DNA of 64,000 bases. Origin: Zygnema cylindricum (Eukaryota; Streptophyta; Zygnematophyceae; Zygnematales; Zygnemataceae). Both the position numbers and the translations under genes were made by a program. The notes beneath the pieces were generated by a model. That model saw only the letters and a list, made by a program, of their open reading frames with translations. It did not search any database and was not told where the DNA came from. Location: positions 1 to 64,000 of the forward strand of contig JBBHKE010002338.1 in assembly GCA_037447655.1 (NCBI GenBank), given 5' to 3'. This document shows positions 10,540 to 21,597 of the stretch, one piece after another. Positions within the stretch are counted from its first letter, which is position 1; the number at the start of each line of letters is the position of its first letter.

Positions 10540-12811
10540 GAAATCAGGTTTTGGGCAGAAGCAATGAACTATACTAATTACCTCAAAAATAGAGTTCTTA
10601 CTTCAGCTATAAAAGATCAAATACCTTATGAGGGATCAAATACCTTATGAGGGATGGACATGCCAGAAACCTGACATATCTCACTTAAAGGTTTTCGGCA
10701 GTCAAGTATTTAGTCTAGATACAAATCATTCTAATTGGAAGCTAGATCCTAAAGAAAAACAGGGATAGTTATTAGGATATGATGAGGATGTTAAAGGATA
10801 TAGAGTTTATGATCTAAAAAGGGAAGATATAATCTTACTTGAGCATCTAGTAGTTATAGATGAAGGAAAGTCTGTGGGATCCCTTCAAGTATACAAAGTC
10901 AGTAAAAATCAGATTTGAGTCGGAAAATTCCGATGACTTTGAGCTTCCTAACTATCCATGTTTTAGAGAAGATGGCATTCTTGTAGGTACAAATCAGACC
11001 GAAAAGGACTCAGCTGCGAAAAACTCTAGTGACAACTCTACCCGAAGCGGAAGACGGGGTGGAAATTGATTCAGAATCATGGGATAGGGGAGAAGTCGAG
11101 ATTGTTCGAAAAAATCCACGAGAACCATCTATTCCAGCCTCAGATTTTGATAGGGGAAGGAGAAGTAGCAAAAGATTGCAAGAAAAATAGGTTAATAACA
11201 AGGTAACAAAACTATCTCATCAAGATGAACCACAGACTTATGGAGAGGCGATGACTTGTCCAAAAGGAATCGGTGGAAGACAACCATCAATGAGGAGATG
11301 GCCTCAATTATGGTAGTTGATACTTGGGAGCTGGTGGATTGTCCACCAAACCAAAAACCAATCGGTTATAAGTGGGTGTTCAAATTAAAACTGAACCCAG
11401 ATAACACAATTGAGCGCTACAAGGCCCGATTAGTGGCAAAAGGATTTACACAAAAAAAAGGAATCGACTATAAGGAAACCTTTGCCCCGGTCGTCAGATT
11501 TCCTTTCGTAATAATACTTCTCAGTTTGGCAGCAGCGGAAGACATGAAGGTGCACCAAATGGACATCAAGACACCCTTTTTTCATGGGGAATTAGAAGAG
11601 GAGATCTTCATGCGATAACGCGAAGGATTTGTGGAGGAAGGAGAGGAGAGTAAGGTAAGCCGGCAGATTAAATCTCTTTATGGTTTAAAACACGCGCCTC
11701 GACAGTGGAACAAGAATCTTGATGAGTTTCTTACCGGTCTGGGATATATCAGGATCAGCTCAGATCACTCAATCATTGTTTTTGAAGATGAGGAAGGTGT
11801 TATATTTATTGCAATTTATGTTGATGATTTGCTTGTTTTAAGTAAATCAATGGAAAAAAATAATAAACTGAAAACTGATCTTAAGGGGAGATTTGAAATG
11901 AAGGATATAGGGAAAGCAAAATATATTTTGGGAATTCAAGTAGAAAGAGATCAAAAAAGAAAGATTATAAGATTGACTCAAAAGGAAGCAATAGGGAACA
12001 TGCTTGAAAACTTTTAGATGGATAAAGCTAATAGTTGTGCAACTCCAATGGAGTTAAAGAAAAGAAGTGAGGGGAGTGAGGAAGAAGGAGACATAGTCTT
12101 AGACGAGGAATTATCTCTTGAAGAATAGAAGTTCATGGAGACTATTCCTTACAGGCAAGTAGTGGGAAGTCAAATCTATTTTATGAATTGTACCCGACCG
12201 AATATAGCTGCAGCTGTAGGAGTGTTGAGTATAAGTCTAAATGCTCTGACTAAGAGGGATTGGGAGGCAACTAAGAGAGTCCTTAGATATTTGATAGGAA
12301 CTAGGGATCTAGGTTGCATTTGGGTGGGGAGAATACTGACATCACTACTTGGAGTGATGCCAGTTATGGTGATGCTCCAATGAGGAGATGTACTTCTGGA
12401 TATGTAATATATGTGGGTGATGTGGCTTGTTGTTGGATTAGCAAACAACAAATGGTTATTGCTCATTCCACCATGGAGGCTGAGTATATGGCCTCTTGCT
12501 CTGCTGTAAAAGAATTGATGTGGGTCAAGTCTTTGCTTGGTAAGCTTAGTCACCTTAAGACTGGTGTGCAGAAAACATTTTGTGATAATCTGGAAGCAAT
12601 CGCTATTTCTGCCAATCCTAAACATCATTTTAAAGCCAAACACATGGACATTAGAATCAGCTTTGTTATAGAGAAAGTAGAAAACAAAATAATCAGTTTA
12701 GAGTACCGACCAGATAGTGAGATGGTAGCAGATATGATGACCAAACCTGTGCCTTCCCCTAAGCTAATTTTCTGCAAGGAGAAGTGTGGTCTGAAATTAA
12801 AGATTGACTAG
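10540..12811 (+). pseudogene. Copia pol fragment: integrase end, RT, RNase H (element C)
   Basis: The first block (10540-10870) is the distal integrase: FWAEAMNYTNYLKNRVL, KPDISHLKVFGSQVF and LLGYDEDVKGYRVYDL. The reverse transcriptase (about 11256-12017) has WELVDCPPNQKPIGYKWVFK, RYKARLVAKGFTQ, the HQMDIKT segment (normally DVKTAFLHG) and the YVDDLL catalytic motif (about 11818-11835). RNase H (12135-12811) has YRQVVGSQIYF, ISKQQMVIAHSTMEAEYMA and KHMDIR. Several stops and frame changes break it, for example TAA at 11617 and TAG at 12016. It would encode the polymerase and integrase of the element if intact. Confidence 0.88.
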
Positions 12812-12824
12812 AAAAAAAAGGGAG
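12809..12824 (+). other. Polypurine tract of element C
   Basis: AGAAAAAAAAGGGAG lies immediately before the TG that starts the 3' LTR at 12825 and directly after the pol stop codon. This is where a polypurine primer for plus-strand synthesis is expected, and it fixes the LTR boundary. Confidence 0.8.
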
Positions 12825-13890
12825 TGTAGAAATTGATGGTCCGTTTTTAAGTGTTTTCTAGGTCTAAATAGAAATACAGAAAGAAGCCGAGGCAGTCTAT
12901 CTCTAACTTCTCTCTCCAACTCTCACACTTGTCGCAGTCACTGAGAAATTGGAGAGGAAGCTAGAGCCATGGCTACATAGGCTATCCAGAGGTTTACACG
13001 GAATAGATTAGTTTATTTACCGTCAGGGGTTTATATACTAAAAGGATATATGTCGGAACCAGGATTTGATCCTGGAATATGCTGTTATCAGGGAACCGCT
13101 AGCCGGTAGCCTTATCCATTATGTCTACAACTAGTGATACATACTATTAGGTTTGATATTTATTTAAACATTACCACGTAGGATAATTCATTTAACAAAA
13201 ATTGTTTACGAGATAGATAGATACAGTAATGTAAAAGTACGGATTACGGTATGTATAAAAAAAGAGTACTGCGCATTTGTTTTGAAAACAAAAACGAATA
13301 TCGCGCAGTTATTTATTACGGCTACGATTAAATCTGTATTCAATCGGACTTCCGGAATGAATGCCATGATCGCGAAAGAGGATTTCGGCGGTTTTTGGTC
13401 ATCGCCACATCGGATGACACGTGGCAACATAACATTGGATCGCGGCATCTCCGGAGATTAAGGGAGCAAATCCAGATATACCACTTGTGGACATTTAGGC
13501 CATGTCGTACAATATCCGTACAGAAAGTACATCAGCAGCTGTACTTTTGTGTACGGAGGTGTAATATGATTGGTTCCGTACATCAATAGATAGAGTTTGT
13601 GAGAGAGATAGGATTTAGAAAAATTGGTAGATAGGACCCCCTCTCCCAGAGAGCTTCTGTACAAAAGGTCAACTTTGACCCTCCATAACTTACTGCTCAA
13701 GGGAGCAAATTCAGAGATTGTTTTTGCTATCGACTCAAAGGAGCCTTGCCTTCACAGAGGTAAAGGTGGTCAAAGTTTTTGTGTGCCAGTGTGACAGTTA
13801 TTCTTGCTGAAACACAAAGGGGTCAGGGTTATCCTAGAGGTTTTTTAGAAGCTGTCCATTCTGAGGACATATGGAGGTCTCACAGTTTCA
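12825..13890 (+). repeat. 3' LTR of element C, 1066 bp
   Basis: It runs TGTAGAAATTG... to ...CTCACAGTTTCA and follows a polypurine tract. It is homologous over its full length to the solo LTR at 6110-7302 in opposite orientation, and its last 300 bp match 9437-9743. Inside are a tRNA-like block on the minus strand (13051-13128) and a GTACGG/CCGTAC-rich block (13500-13580). The divergence between LTR copies visible by eye shows the family is not recent. Confidence 0.9.
13051..13128 (-). other. tRNA-like sequence inside the 3' LTR of C
   Basis: On the minus strand it reads GTAGACATAATGGATAAGGC at the D-arm end, then ATTCCAGG-ATCAAAT-CCTGG as a perfect 5-bp T-arm with a 7-nt loop, then TTCCGACA. 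AATGGATAA and ATTCCAGG are words characteristic of tRNA-Arg genes. It is shared with the solo LTR (7018-7095), so it was present in their common ancestor. The middle of the cloverleaf is not convincing. It is more likely a tRNA-derived SINE head captured by the LTR than a working tRNA. Confidence 0.55.
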
Positions 13891-16140
13891 CCTCCATGTC
13901 TTACGCTGTTGCTAGACTGAGAAGTATGCGGACAAAGGGAAATCTGACGACCAGGGCAAAGGTTTCCTTGTAGTTAATTCCCTCATTTTGTGTAAATCCA
14001 TTTATCACTAATTTGGCCTTATACCACTGAATTGTGTTATATGGGTTCAATTTCAATTTGAAAACCCACTTCCAACCGATTGGTTTTCGGTTAGGTGGAC
14101 AATCCACCAGCTCCCAAGTATCAGTAACCATAATTGAGGCCATCTTCTCATTGATGGTTGTCTTCCACCGGTTCCTTTCTGGACAAGTCATCGCCTCTCC
14201 ATAAGTTTGAGGTTCATTTTGATGAGATAGTTTTGTTACCTTATTATTAACCTGTTTTTCTAGCAATCTTTTGCTACTTCTCCTTCCCCCCTCAAAATGT
14301 ATGGCCGAAATGGATGGTTCTCGTGGGTTCTTTTTAACAATCCCGACTTCTCCCATGTCCCTTGATTCCGAATCAATTTCCACCACGTCTTCCGTTTCGG
14401 GTAGAGTTGTCATTGGAGTTTCCACAACCGAGTCCTATTCGGTCTGATTTGTACCTGCAAGAATGCCATCTTCTCTAAAACGTGGATAGTTACGAAGCTC
14501 AAAGTCATCGGAATTTTACGACTCAAATCTGATTTTTACTGACTTTGTATACTTGAAGGGGTCCACAAAGTTTCTTTCAACCATAACTACCAGATGCTTT
14601 ACTAAGATTATATCTTTCATTTTTAGATCATAAAATCTATATCCTTTAACATCCTCCTCATATCCTAATAAGTATCTCGGTTTTCCTTTAGGATCTAGCT
14701 TCCAATTAGACCGATGTGTATCAATACTGAATACTTGACTACGGAAAACCTTTAAGTGAGATATGTCTGGTTTTCGGCCTGTCCATCTCTCATAAGGTGT
14801 TTGATCTTTTATAGCTAAAGTAAGAACTCTATTTTTGAGGTAATTAGCACAGTTCATTGCTTCTGCCCAAAACCTTTTTCCTATCTTTTTATCTGACAAC
14901 ATACTTCTAGCACTATCACTTAGTGTTCTATTTAACCTTTCAGCTATTCCATTGTGTTCCGGGTTTCTAGAACTGTCTTTTGGTGTTGGACTGGATCTTC
15001 CCTCAGAAAATCCTCAAACTAGTTAGAATTATACTCTCCGCCATTGTCACTCCTTACTCTTTTGATTGGAGATTAATGGAGTTTTTCGCTTCATGCTTTA
15101 TATTGTCTAAAACAATCCTAAGCTTCTGACTTGTTTTTCAAAAAATACACCCTGGAATACCGAGACCAATCATCAGTGATAGTCATTATAAATCTCTTCA
15201 CCCCTGATCAGGGCACTTTGGCCGGTCCCCAAATATCTGTGTGTATTTTTTCTAGAATTTTTTCCTCCTTAAAGGTGGTTGTTTTGGGAAAGGGTAATCT
15301 GTGTGCTTTACCTTGAGCACATCCACTACAATCACTTATACTATCACTCTCACTGAACTGAATCCTTCCACCACTCCAATCTTTTTTATCTCTTTTAACT
15401 TATCTATATTCACATGCCCAAGCCTCTTATGCCACATCATAATATCATGAACACCGACATAGTAAAGTTTCTTTGTTTCATTACTTAAAATCAGCCTAAA
15501 CATCCCTTGGCTACCTTTCTCAGCAGAGAAATAGACCTCCTCCATAAAACTAGCAGTAAAAACTCCTTCCGTAGTGCTAGTAAAAAAACCTTTATCATCT
15601 AATACAGATGTAGAGATTAGGTTTTTGTTCATCTCTGAAAGAAGCAATACGTCGGAGAATGTTACTATAAATGTCTTTCCTTGTACTAACACTTTCAGAT
15701 CTACCACCCCCACAAGAGTAGTAGTGACTATCCTCCCATCCCCGTACTCTATCTCTACAGTGGGAATCTTTCTTATCTTAGTGAACAGGTGCTTATCCTA
15801 ACACATGTGCATGGATGCGCCTGAATCTATAATACAGCTTCTTCACCTTTCAATCCACCGTAAGCACATTTGTGCCTTCGTGGAATTTCGACCTCGGTTT
15901 TCGCCTCGAACTCCTCATCCAATAAGAACTCATTGTCCTCATCCTCGGATTTCGCCTCATGTACTTGTGTCACATTGTGTTGAAGGTCATGGGCATATTG
16001 ACTCGGCTGCGATCCACTTCCACTTGGAGTCACACTTGCACCAGCTGAAATATTTGTCCGTGGAGGAGCAAGTGGAGCACTAGGGCCAAGAGGAGCACTT
16101 GCCGTAGAAGCAAAGCCATTATCCGACATGTTTGTAGAAG
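13891..16140 (-). pseudogene. Ty1/copia element A, gag to RT, truncated
   Basis: Reading leftwards from 16129: a gag N-terminus (MSDNGFASTAS..., QPSQYAHDLQ), then an acidic stretch that jumps to the protease site DSGAS (about 15830). GAG-pre-integrase follows (KNLISTSVL, MWHKRLGHVNIDKLKEI, 15336-15713), then CSGCAQGK, integrase pieces (KRFWAEAMNCANYLKNRVL, 14516-14902), the linker and the first third of the reverse transcriptase (WELVDCPPNRKPIGWKWVFK, 13901-14425). Most of gag, with its knuckle, is deleted. The RT stops at 13891, where the 3' LTR of C begins. The pol is very close to that of C, whereas the gag leader resembles B. Confidence 0.85.
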
Positions 16141-16680
16141 CAAACCCAAAGAGAAATGCCTAGTAGACTAGATTTATATTGTAAGATATGTAACTCCAAA
16201 TGAAAGAGGTATTTCAACTATACAACATGTACTACAAGCAAATCAAAGACGATAGAGCACAAATCACCTTACACTGCACTTAGTGCTCTCATTTCATTAA
16301 CTCTTCTGTAGAATGTACATTGTGTATCAATTTGATCATTCCTAATTGAATTAAATACTCTAAAGATCCTCAAAATATCTAAAACGTATGTACATGGTTC
16401 ACCAAACAACCTACTAACAAAAATCTAAGTATTTGGACCAGAATTGTCCACCAACAATATCTATACCCTAAAATTCCGGGTGATTCTTATCACATCCACA
16501 TTCATTGGTGGCCCTACACACTAATTTACTTAAAGGTAACTATTCGTGTAGATACTACAAAAAATCCACACTAAATTTGGTCAATATTGAACAGTTGGTA
16601 TTCTAAAAATATTCTAAGTCCTATACTCAAATTTCTAAGACTTACTAAAGCTTACTTTTCAATACTCCCCTTAAGCTTTA
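16141..16680 (-). repeat. LTR and leader between elements B and A
   Basis: A polypurine-like AAGCTTAAGGGGAG (minus strand, about 16667-16680) follows the RNase H stop of B and should mark the start of its 3' LTR at about 16665. On the other side, 16141-16240 (TGTAAGATATGTAACTCCAAATGAAAGAGG) matches 20975-21020 upstream of the gag of B and so is 5' leader of A. One LTR therefore seems to separate the two internal regions. I could not place the LTR-leader boundary exactly. Confidence 0.6.
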
Positions 16681-16686
16681 GAAGAC

Positions 16687-18209
16687 TTACTCATTTAGAC
16701 CACATGTTTTTTTGGAGTTATCCAACTTAGGAGCTGGAAGGGCTTTTGTCAACATGTCCGCAACCATTTTCTCATCAGGCAAATAACAAAGTTTGACCAC
16801 TTTTGCAAATACTTTCTCTTGTACCAAATGTAGCCAAATGTCCATATGTTTACTCTTAAAATGATGACTTGGGTTTGTAGCCACAGAAATGGCTGCTTGA
16901 TTGTCGCACCACATTATTTGTGTCCCGTGTTGTGTAAAACCCAATTAAAGTAGCTCTTTCAAGTCTGCGCTCGCAGCCATGTATTCAGCTTCTATTGTAG
17001 ATTGAGCCGTGACCTTTTGAAGTTTACTACTCCAACTACAAGTTCCAAATCCAATCTGAATGACATACCCAGTTGTAAACTTCCTACTAGGCACATCACC
17101 ATAGCTAGCATCACTCCAAGCATTAATGCCCACTTTGTCCCCTCCCAAAGTAAGCCAAAGATTTATAGTTTAGGACCCTTTTTGTTACCTTCCAGTCTCT
17201 CTTTTGTGGATTTTGTAGACTTCTACTCAATACACCAACAGCTGCAGCTATATCAAGCCTAGTACAATTCATGAAGTAAATCAGACTTCCTACTACTTGT
17301 CTGTAAGGTACTTGAGGCATAAATTTTTGCTCTTTTGTACTGAGTTCCTCCTCTATTATGACTCCAAACTAATGCTCCATTCCTTCAAGTTTCTGCTTAA
17401 ACTCCATAGAAGTTGTACAACCTTTAGCATCAGCCAAGCCAAATTTTTCTAACATGTTTCCTATTGCTTCTTTTTGAGTTAGCCTAATTTTTTTCTTTTC
17501 TCTATCTCTTTCAACTTGTATTCCAAGAATATATTTTGCCTCACCCAAATCCTTCATTTCAAATTGTGAATTAAGAGCGTGTTTTACTCTAGCAATTCCT
17601 TCTTTGTTCCTACTGATTAGTAGCAGATCATCAATTTACAAAGCAAGGAATATCACCTCATCAAGATTATCACCACACATCACATATACTGAATGATCTG
17701 AGCTAATTTTAGTAAATCCTTATCTTGTCAAGAACTCGTCTAACATTTTGTTCCACTGCCACGGGGCCTGCTTCAGGCCATACAAAGGTTTTAAAAGTGT
17801 GCACACAAGATTCCTTATAACCTTCTGGCTGCTTGATATAAATGACCTTATCTAAATCACCATGCAAAAAAGCAGTTTTGACATCAATTTGGTGGATGTC
17901 AAAATCCTCTATGGCGGCTAATGTAAGTAAGACACGGACAGATGGAAACCTTACAACTGGTGAGAAAGTTTCTTCATAATCTATCCCCTCCTTTTGACTA
18001 TATCCCTTAGCAACCAAACAAGCCCTATATCTACCTATGGTATTATCTGGGTTCAATTTTAATATAGACACCCATTTACTCTCAATAGCCTTTCTTCTTG
18101 GAGGAAGTTCCACCAGATCCCACGTTTGGGCCTCCATGATGGACTTCATCTCTTCATTGACTGCTTCCACCCAGTGCTCCTTTTCATCACACGAGAAATC
18201 TTTTGGCAA
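16687..18209 (-). pseudogene. Copia RT and RNase H (element B)
   Basis: The reverse transcriptase (17560-18209) carries HWVEAVNEEMKSIMEAQTWDL, RYRACLVAKGYSQKEGIDYE and DIHQIDVKTAFLHGDL. The catalytic YVDD region falls near 17630, where a stop lies (TTTACAAAGC context). A block at 17369-17557 carries MKDLGEAKYILGIQVERD, and RNase H (16687-17320) has YRQVVGSLIYFMNC, SSKLQKVTAQSTIEAEYMA and HMDIWLHLVQEKV. At least four breaks lie between blocks. The order is that of copia pol, and the stop near 16684 is followed by a polypurine tract. Confidence 0.87.
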
Positions 18210-18476
18210 TGTTAGAGGCTCTCTTGTGTGTACTGAGCAAGCAAACGCTGCATCCGCTCCCCTTAGTCGCGCACTTCGCCTGACTCCACCTGGAAATTAT
18301 GTCGCTAGTATAAATGGATGGGTCCTCCTCCTTGATACATGTGATTCCGCTTGTGATTCAGTTTCAACTTGAGGTAAAGGAGTGTCGACAATTCTTTCAA
18401 GCATAACAAGTCCTATTTCTGGTGGAGGAGATGGTTCTCTTTGAGGCTGGTCACTTTGTGGTAGTGAAAGGTCACT

Positions 18477-19910
18477 TTAAGTTGGTGTAGAAGTATTTTC
18501 GGTACTTTTTTTGAAAAACATAGGATTTTCCTCTAAAAAGATATAATCAACACTTTGATCTTTCTTTTCATCTGTACGTTGACTAAATACATCTACTCTT
18601 TTTCCCTCATCCTTCACTATGGTGTTTCTGGCCACCACGACTCTATCTCTTTTAGTGTTATACACCCTATAACCTTTGGCATGATCATCATACCTTAGAA
18701 ATAACCGTGGTATGCCTTTTGGCTCAAACTTCCATTTTTGCGGATCATTATCTAGCATGAAAATCTTACTTCCAAAAACCTTGAAGTGACTCACATCTGG
18801 TTTGTGACCTGTCCACATTTCATAAGGAGTTTTATCTTTTATTGCCCTTGTTTCTTACCTGTTTTTTACATAAGCTGCACAATTCATAGTCTCTGCCCAA
18901 AATTTGAAATCTATGTTCATATTAGCCATCATTGTCCTAGCACACTCTGATATTGTCCTATTCATTTTTTTTGAAACACCATTTTGTTTTGGAGAATAAG
19001 GAACAGTTAGCTCACGTGAAATTCCATGTAAATTTAAGAATTCTGCAAACTCATTTGAAATGTATTCCCCTCCGTTATCAGATCTCAATCCTACTATCTT
19101 TCTCTCATGTAGATTTTCAACCTAAGCCTTATACTCCTTAAAATTTGCAAAGACTTCATCTTTACTTTTCAAAAAATAAAATGTAGTAAATCTACTATAA
19201 TCATCTGTAAAGTTAAGCATAAACTTAAAACCTGCCACAAACTTAAAACCTGCCACAGATGGGTATCTAGATGGCCCCCATACATTTGAATAAATTAATT
19301 CTTGCACCTTGCTACTTCTATGATCAGTTTGCGAAGGGAAAGAAAACTTATGAATTTTTCCCATTGCACAACCATCACATACCTTTGATGTTGGTTTCTG
19401 ACTAATTTTTACACCTTCCACCATTTTTTGATTAACCATCTTTTTTAATTTGTCATAATTCAAATGTCCTAAACGTTTATGCCAAAAATCACAATCACTA
19501 ATTACACTTGAGTACATAACATTATTTTCATTATCATTTGCAAGACTCAACCGATACAAATTGTTTCCTCCAGCAAATCCCTTTTGAGCTATTTTCCCAT
19601 TCTTACGCACTGTTTTCTTCCCATTCTCAGATATAGTTTTAAAACCTTTCTTTTCTACCACTAACGTAGAGGAAAAAATCCTTTTAAAAGCTGGGACATG
19701 CAACACATCTTCCAAAACCCTTTTCACAATTTTTCCCCGTACGTTCAATATAAGTGACACCCTCCCCTTTGCTTTCGACTCAACAAAGGTATCACCACTA
19801 AAACAAATTTTGATGGGTGAAGTAGAATGAATACTCTCAAACAGGTGGTGACTACGGCACATGTGTAGATGCACCAAAGTCCATTATCCATTCGTCCTCC
19901 TCCACGCCTT
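18477..19910 (-). pseudogene. Copia protease end, GAG-pre-integrase and integrase (element B)
   Basis: Reading leftwards: the protease active site at about 19860-19885 reads D-F-G-A-S instead of D-S-G-A-S. GAG-pre-integrase follows with CDFWHKRLGHLNYDKLKKMV and CDGCAMGKIHKFSFP. The integrase core has LRSDNGGEYISNEFAEFL and FWAETMNCAAYVKNR, and the C-terminal block has KPDVSHFKVFGSKIF. The integrase reading is split by stops near 19130 and 18850. A 15-18-bp duplication (GFKFVA repeated, about 19226-19260) lies in the core. It is non-functional; in an intact element this part cleaves Gag-Pol and inserts the cDNA. Confidence 0.85.
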
Positions 19911-20059
19911 CCGTTGCTTGCGCCATTGTAAAGTATTTCTTTTCGCTAGTGATGGGAAAACTGCTCACTTCCTCTTGAATTTCGTTGGAGAAAGTTGTTG
20001 GTGGTCAACCTGATTGAGAAAGAACCCGGAATTCATCCGAGCCAGAGCAAAAACTTCCT

Positions 20060-20958
20060 GTAGCTTTTGCTCTCTTGTAGGCATTACACAATCTGAAAAC
20101 ATGTCCTTTTTCATCACAATAATAGCATGTCAAAGGTGACCTTCTAGGACCACTACCTCTGCCAATGCCACTGCTAATCTTTGAGTCTCAAAAATGATTA
20201 GCTAGTGCCTGAACTGACTTACTACTACCTCTTTGTGAAAGCTGGTTAGCTTTTTCGCTCAAAATAAACTGAATCGCTAATGCTATGTTCCACTGACGCT
20301 GTGGAGGAGCCCTAAGCCTGTTCATGGCACCCTTATACTCATCAGGTAAGGTTCTCATTAACAACATAGCTTGCTGAGGGGGTGAAAAGTCCCCTCGTGC
20401 ACTCGTACTCTGTAAAAACAATCTTTTCATAGCATGACAATGATCTCACATACTACTTCCAGAATATCTAAATTCAAAGATCTTTGTTGCTATATTTGTC
20501 TGAACAGTGACATATAGTTGAACATACAAAGCATGTACACTAAACCAGACTTCAAAAGCCTTTTTCATCTCAAAGTAAGACATTACCAATTCTTTTGTCA
20601 TAGACTGCTTTAAGATGTTGAGGCAGTGGAGATTCTTCTTTCTCCAATCTGGTGCAGCCTCATCGGCAGTTCCATCCACAATAGATGACAAGTCCCACTC
20701 TTCAAAATAGGAGCTCAGCATATCTTCCCAATACAAGTAGTCGGATCCATCAAAAAATGGCAACTTGGGCGGTGGGCCCGTAACCTGTTGAATGTCATGG
20801 GCATACTGACTTGGTTGCAATCCACTCGCACTTTGAGTCCCACTCGCACTAGCTAGAATATTCGTCCCTGGAGGAGCAGGTGGAGCACTAAGGCCAAGAG
20901 GAGCACTAGGGCCAGCTAGCTGAGCCATTATCCGACATATTAGCAGAAGCAAACACAA
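20060..20958 (-). pseudogene. Copia gag (element B)
   Basis: The gag begins at MSDNGSAS (about 20938) but shifts frame at once. The main block (20446-20930) has a Pro/Ala/Ser lead, QPSQYAHDIQQ, then LPFFDGSDYLYWEDML and WRKKNLHCLNILKQSM of a UBN2-like gag. A second block (20188-20430) contains LLMRTLPDEYKGAM and a helix. The knuckle at about 20090-20125 is intact as CX2CX4HX4C (CYYCDEKGHVFRLC). The two blocks are in different frames. It would form the RNA-packaging capsid of B. Confidence 0.82.
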
Positions 20959-21504
20959 ATATGAATACCTATCAGATTAGATTAACATTGTAAGAAATTT
21001 AACTACAAATGAAAGAGGTCTTTCAACCAGAACAACATAGGGAGTCCACGCCAAAGCAAAAAGATACTACAAGCGAATACACAAATGCACTACCACGTTG
21101 ACATATAGAAATAAATAGGGATGGCTGTTTCAGATTTAACAATATCACCTTGACCACAGAAATAAAATATAAGATGGAAGATATAAAAGATGGCGAAGCA
21201 AGCTTAACATACCCTCGGCAATTTACGATGACAAAGAGACAAGGGCGAACTCTCTCCCGATGGTAGTGTAAACAGGTATGGTACTCCTTCAACCCCCGGT
21301 GTCCGCAGTTCGGAACCGACCAGACTCTTCTCAGTTTCAAGCAGCGAAAAATCCAAAAATCACCCAAAGGGACGATAGTGCCAACTACCCGCCCGAACTA
21401 TGATTCCCACAATGGACAGATCCAAAACAAAGATGGCAATAGAGTCAAACAAAACAAAGATCCTTCCAAAAGAAAGTTTGTTGTCTTTTCTAAGGGTTTT
21501 TTCT
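20959..21504. other. Leader of element B and junction with element D
   Basis: 20959-21030 is 5' leader like that of element A (TGTAAGAAATTTAACTACAAATGAAAGAGG). The stretch up to about 21390 should contain the 5' LTR of B, but it matches 16240-16660 only weakly, so the LTR is truncated or strongly diverged. Around 21505 the protease frame of element D ends in a stop. No gene was seen. Confidence 0.5.
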
Positions 21505-21597
21505 GGGGCAAATTTGGGGTCTGAGTTCACCCGGCATTTTCTGCAATGCGGAAGTGGTGATAAGGTTTGGAAGTGCTCCGGTGTCGACCGCAACGTC
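21505..21597 (-). pseudogene. Retroviral-type aspartic protease start (element D)
   Basis: Directly after the TAA that ends the preceding frame, and in the same frame, comes DVAVDTGALPNLITTSALQ. This has the D-T-G-A active site and hydrophobic context of a retropepsin, followed by KMPGELRPQIC. A second stop comes about 31 codons later and no flap or reverse transcriptase follows. The gag-stop-protease order with conserved frame could be an element that used stop read-through, or a simple nonsense mutation in a gag-pro fusion. Confidence 0.65.

Larger units (their letters stand above)
9437..13890 (+). mobile_element. Ty1/copia element C (5'-truncated, internally deleted)
   Basis: Parts in order: the last 307 bp of a 5' LTR (9437-9743), an internal region (9744-12824) and a full 3' LTR (12825-13890). 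The two LTR pieces match closely over AGAGAGCTTC, TCAACTTTGACCCTCCATAA and AACACAAAGGGGTCAGGGTTAT, to the shared end CATATGGAGGTCTCASAGTTTCA. Right after the 5' LTR piece there is no usual copia primer-binding site. The interior joins gag directly to the distal integrase, so the knuckle, protease and integrase core are gone. It cuts element A, whose reverse transcriptase ends exactly at 13891. Confidence 0.88.

Noticed and set aside
12176-12643. 155-codon minus-strand frame
   Set aside because: It is antisense to the RNase H region of element C, which has clear family motifs on the plus strand.
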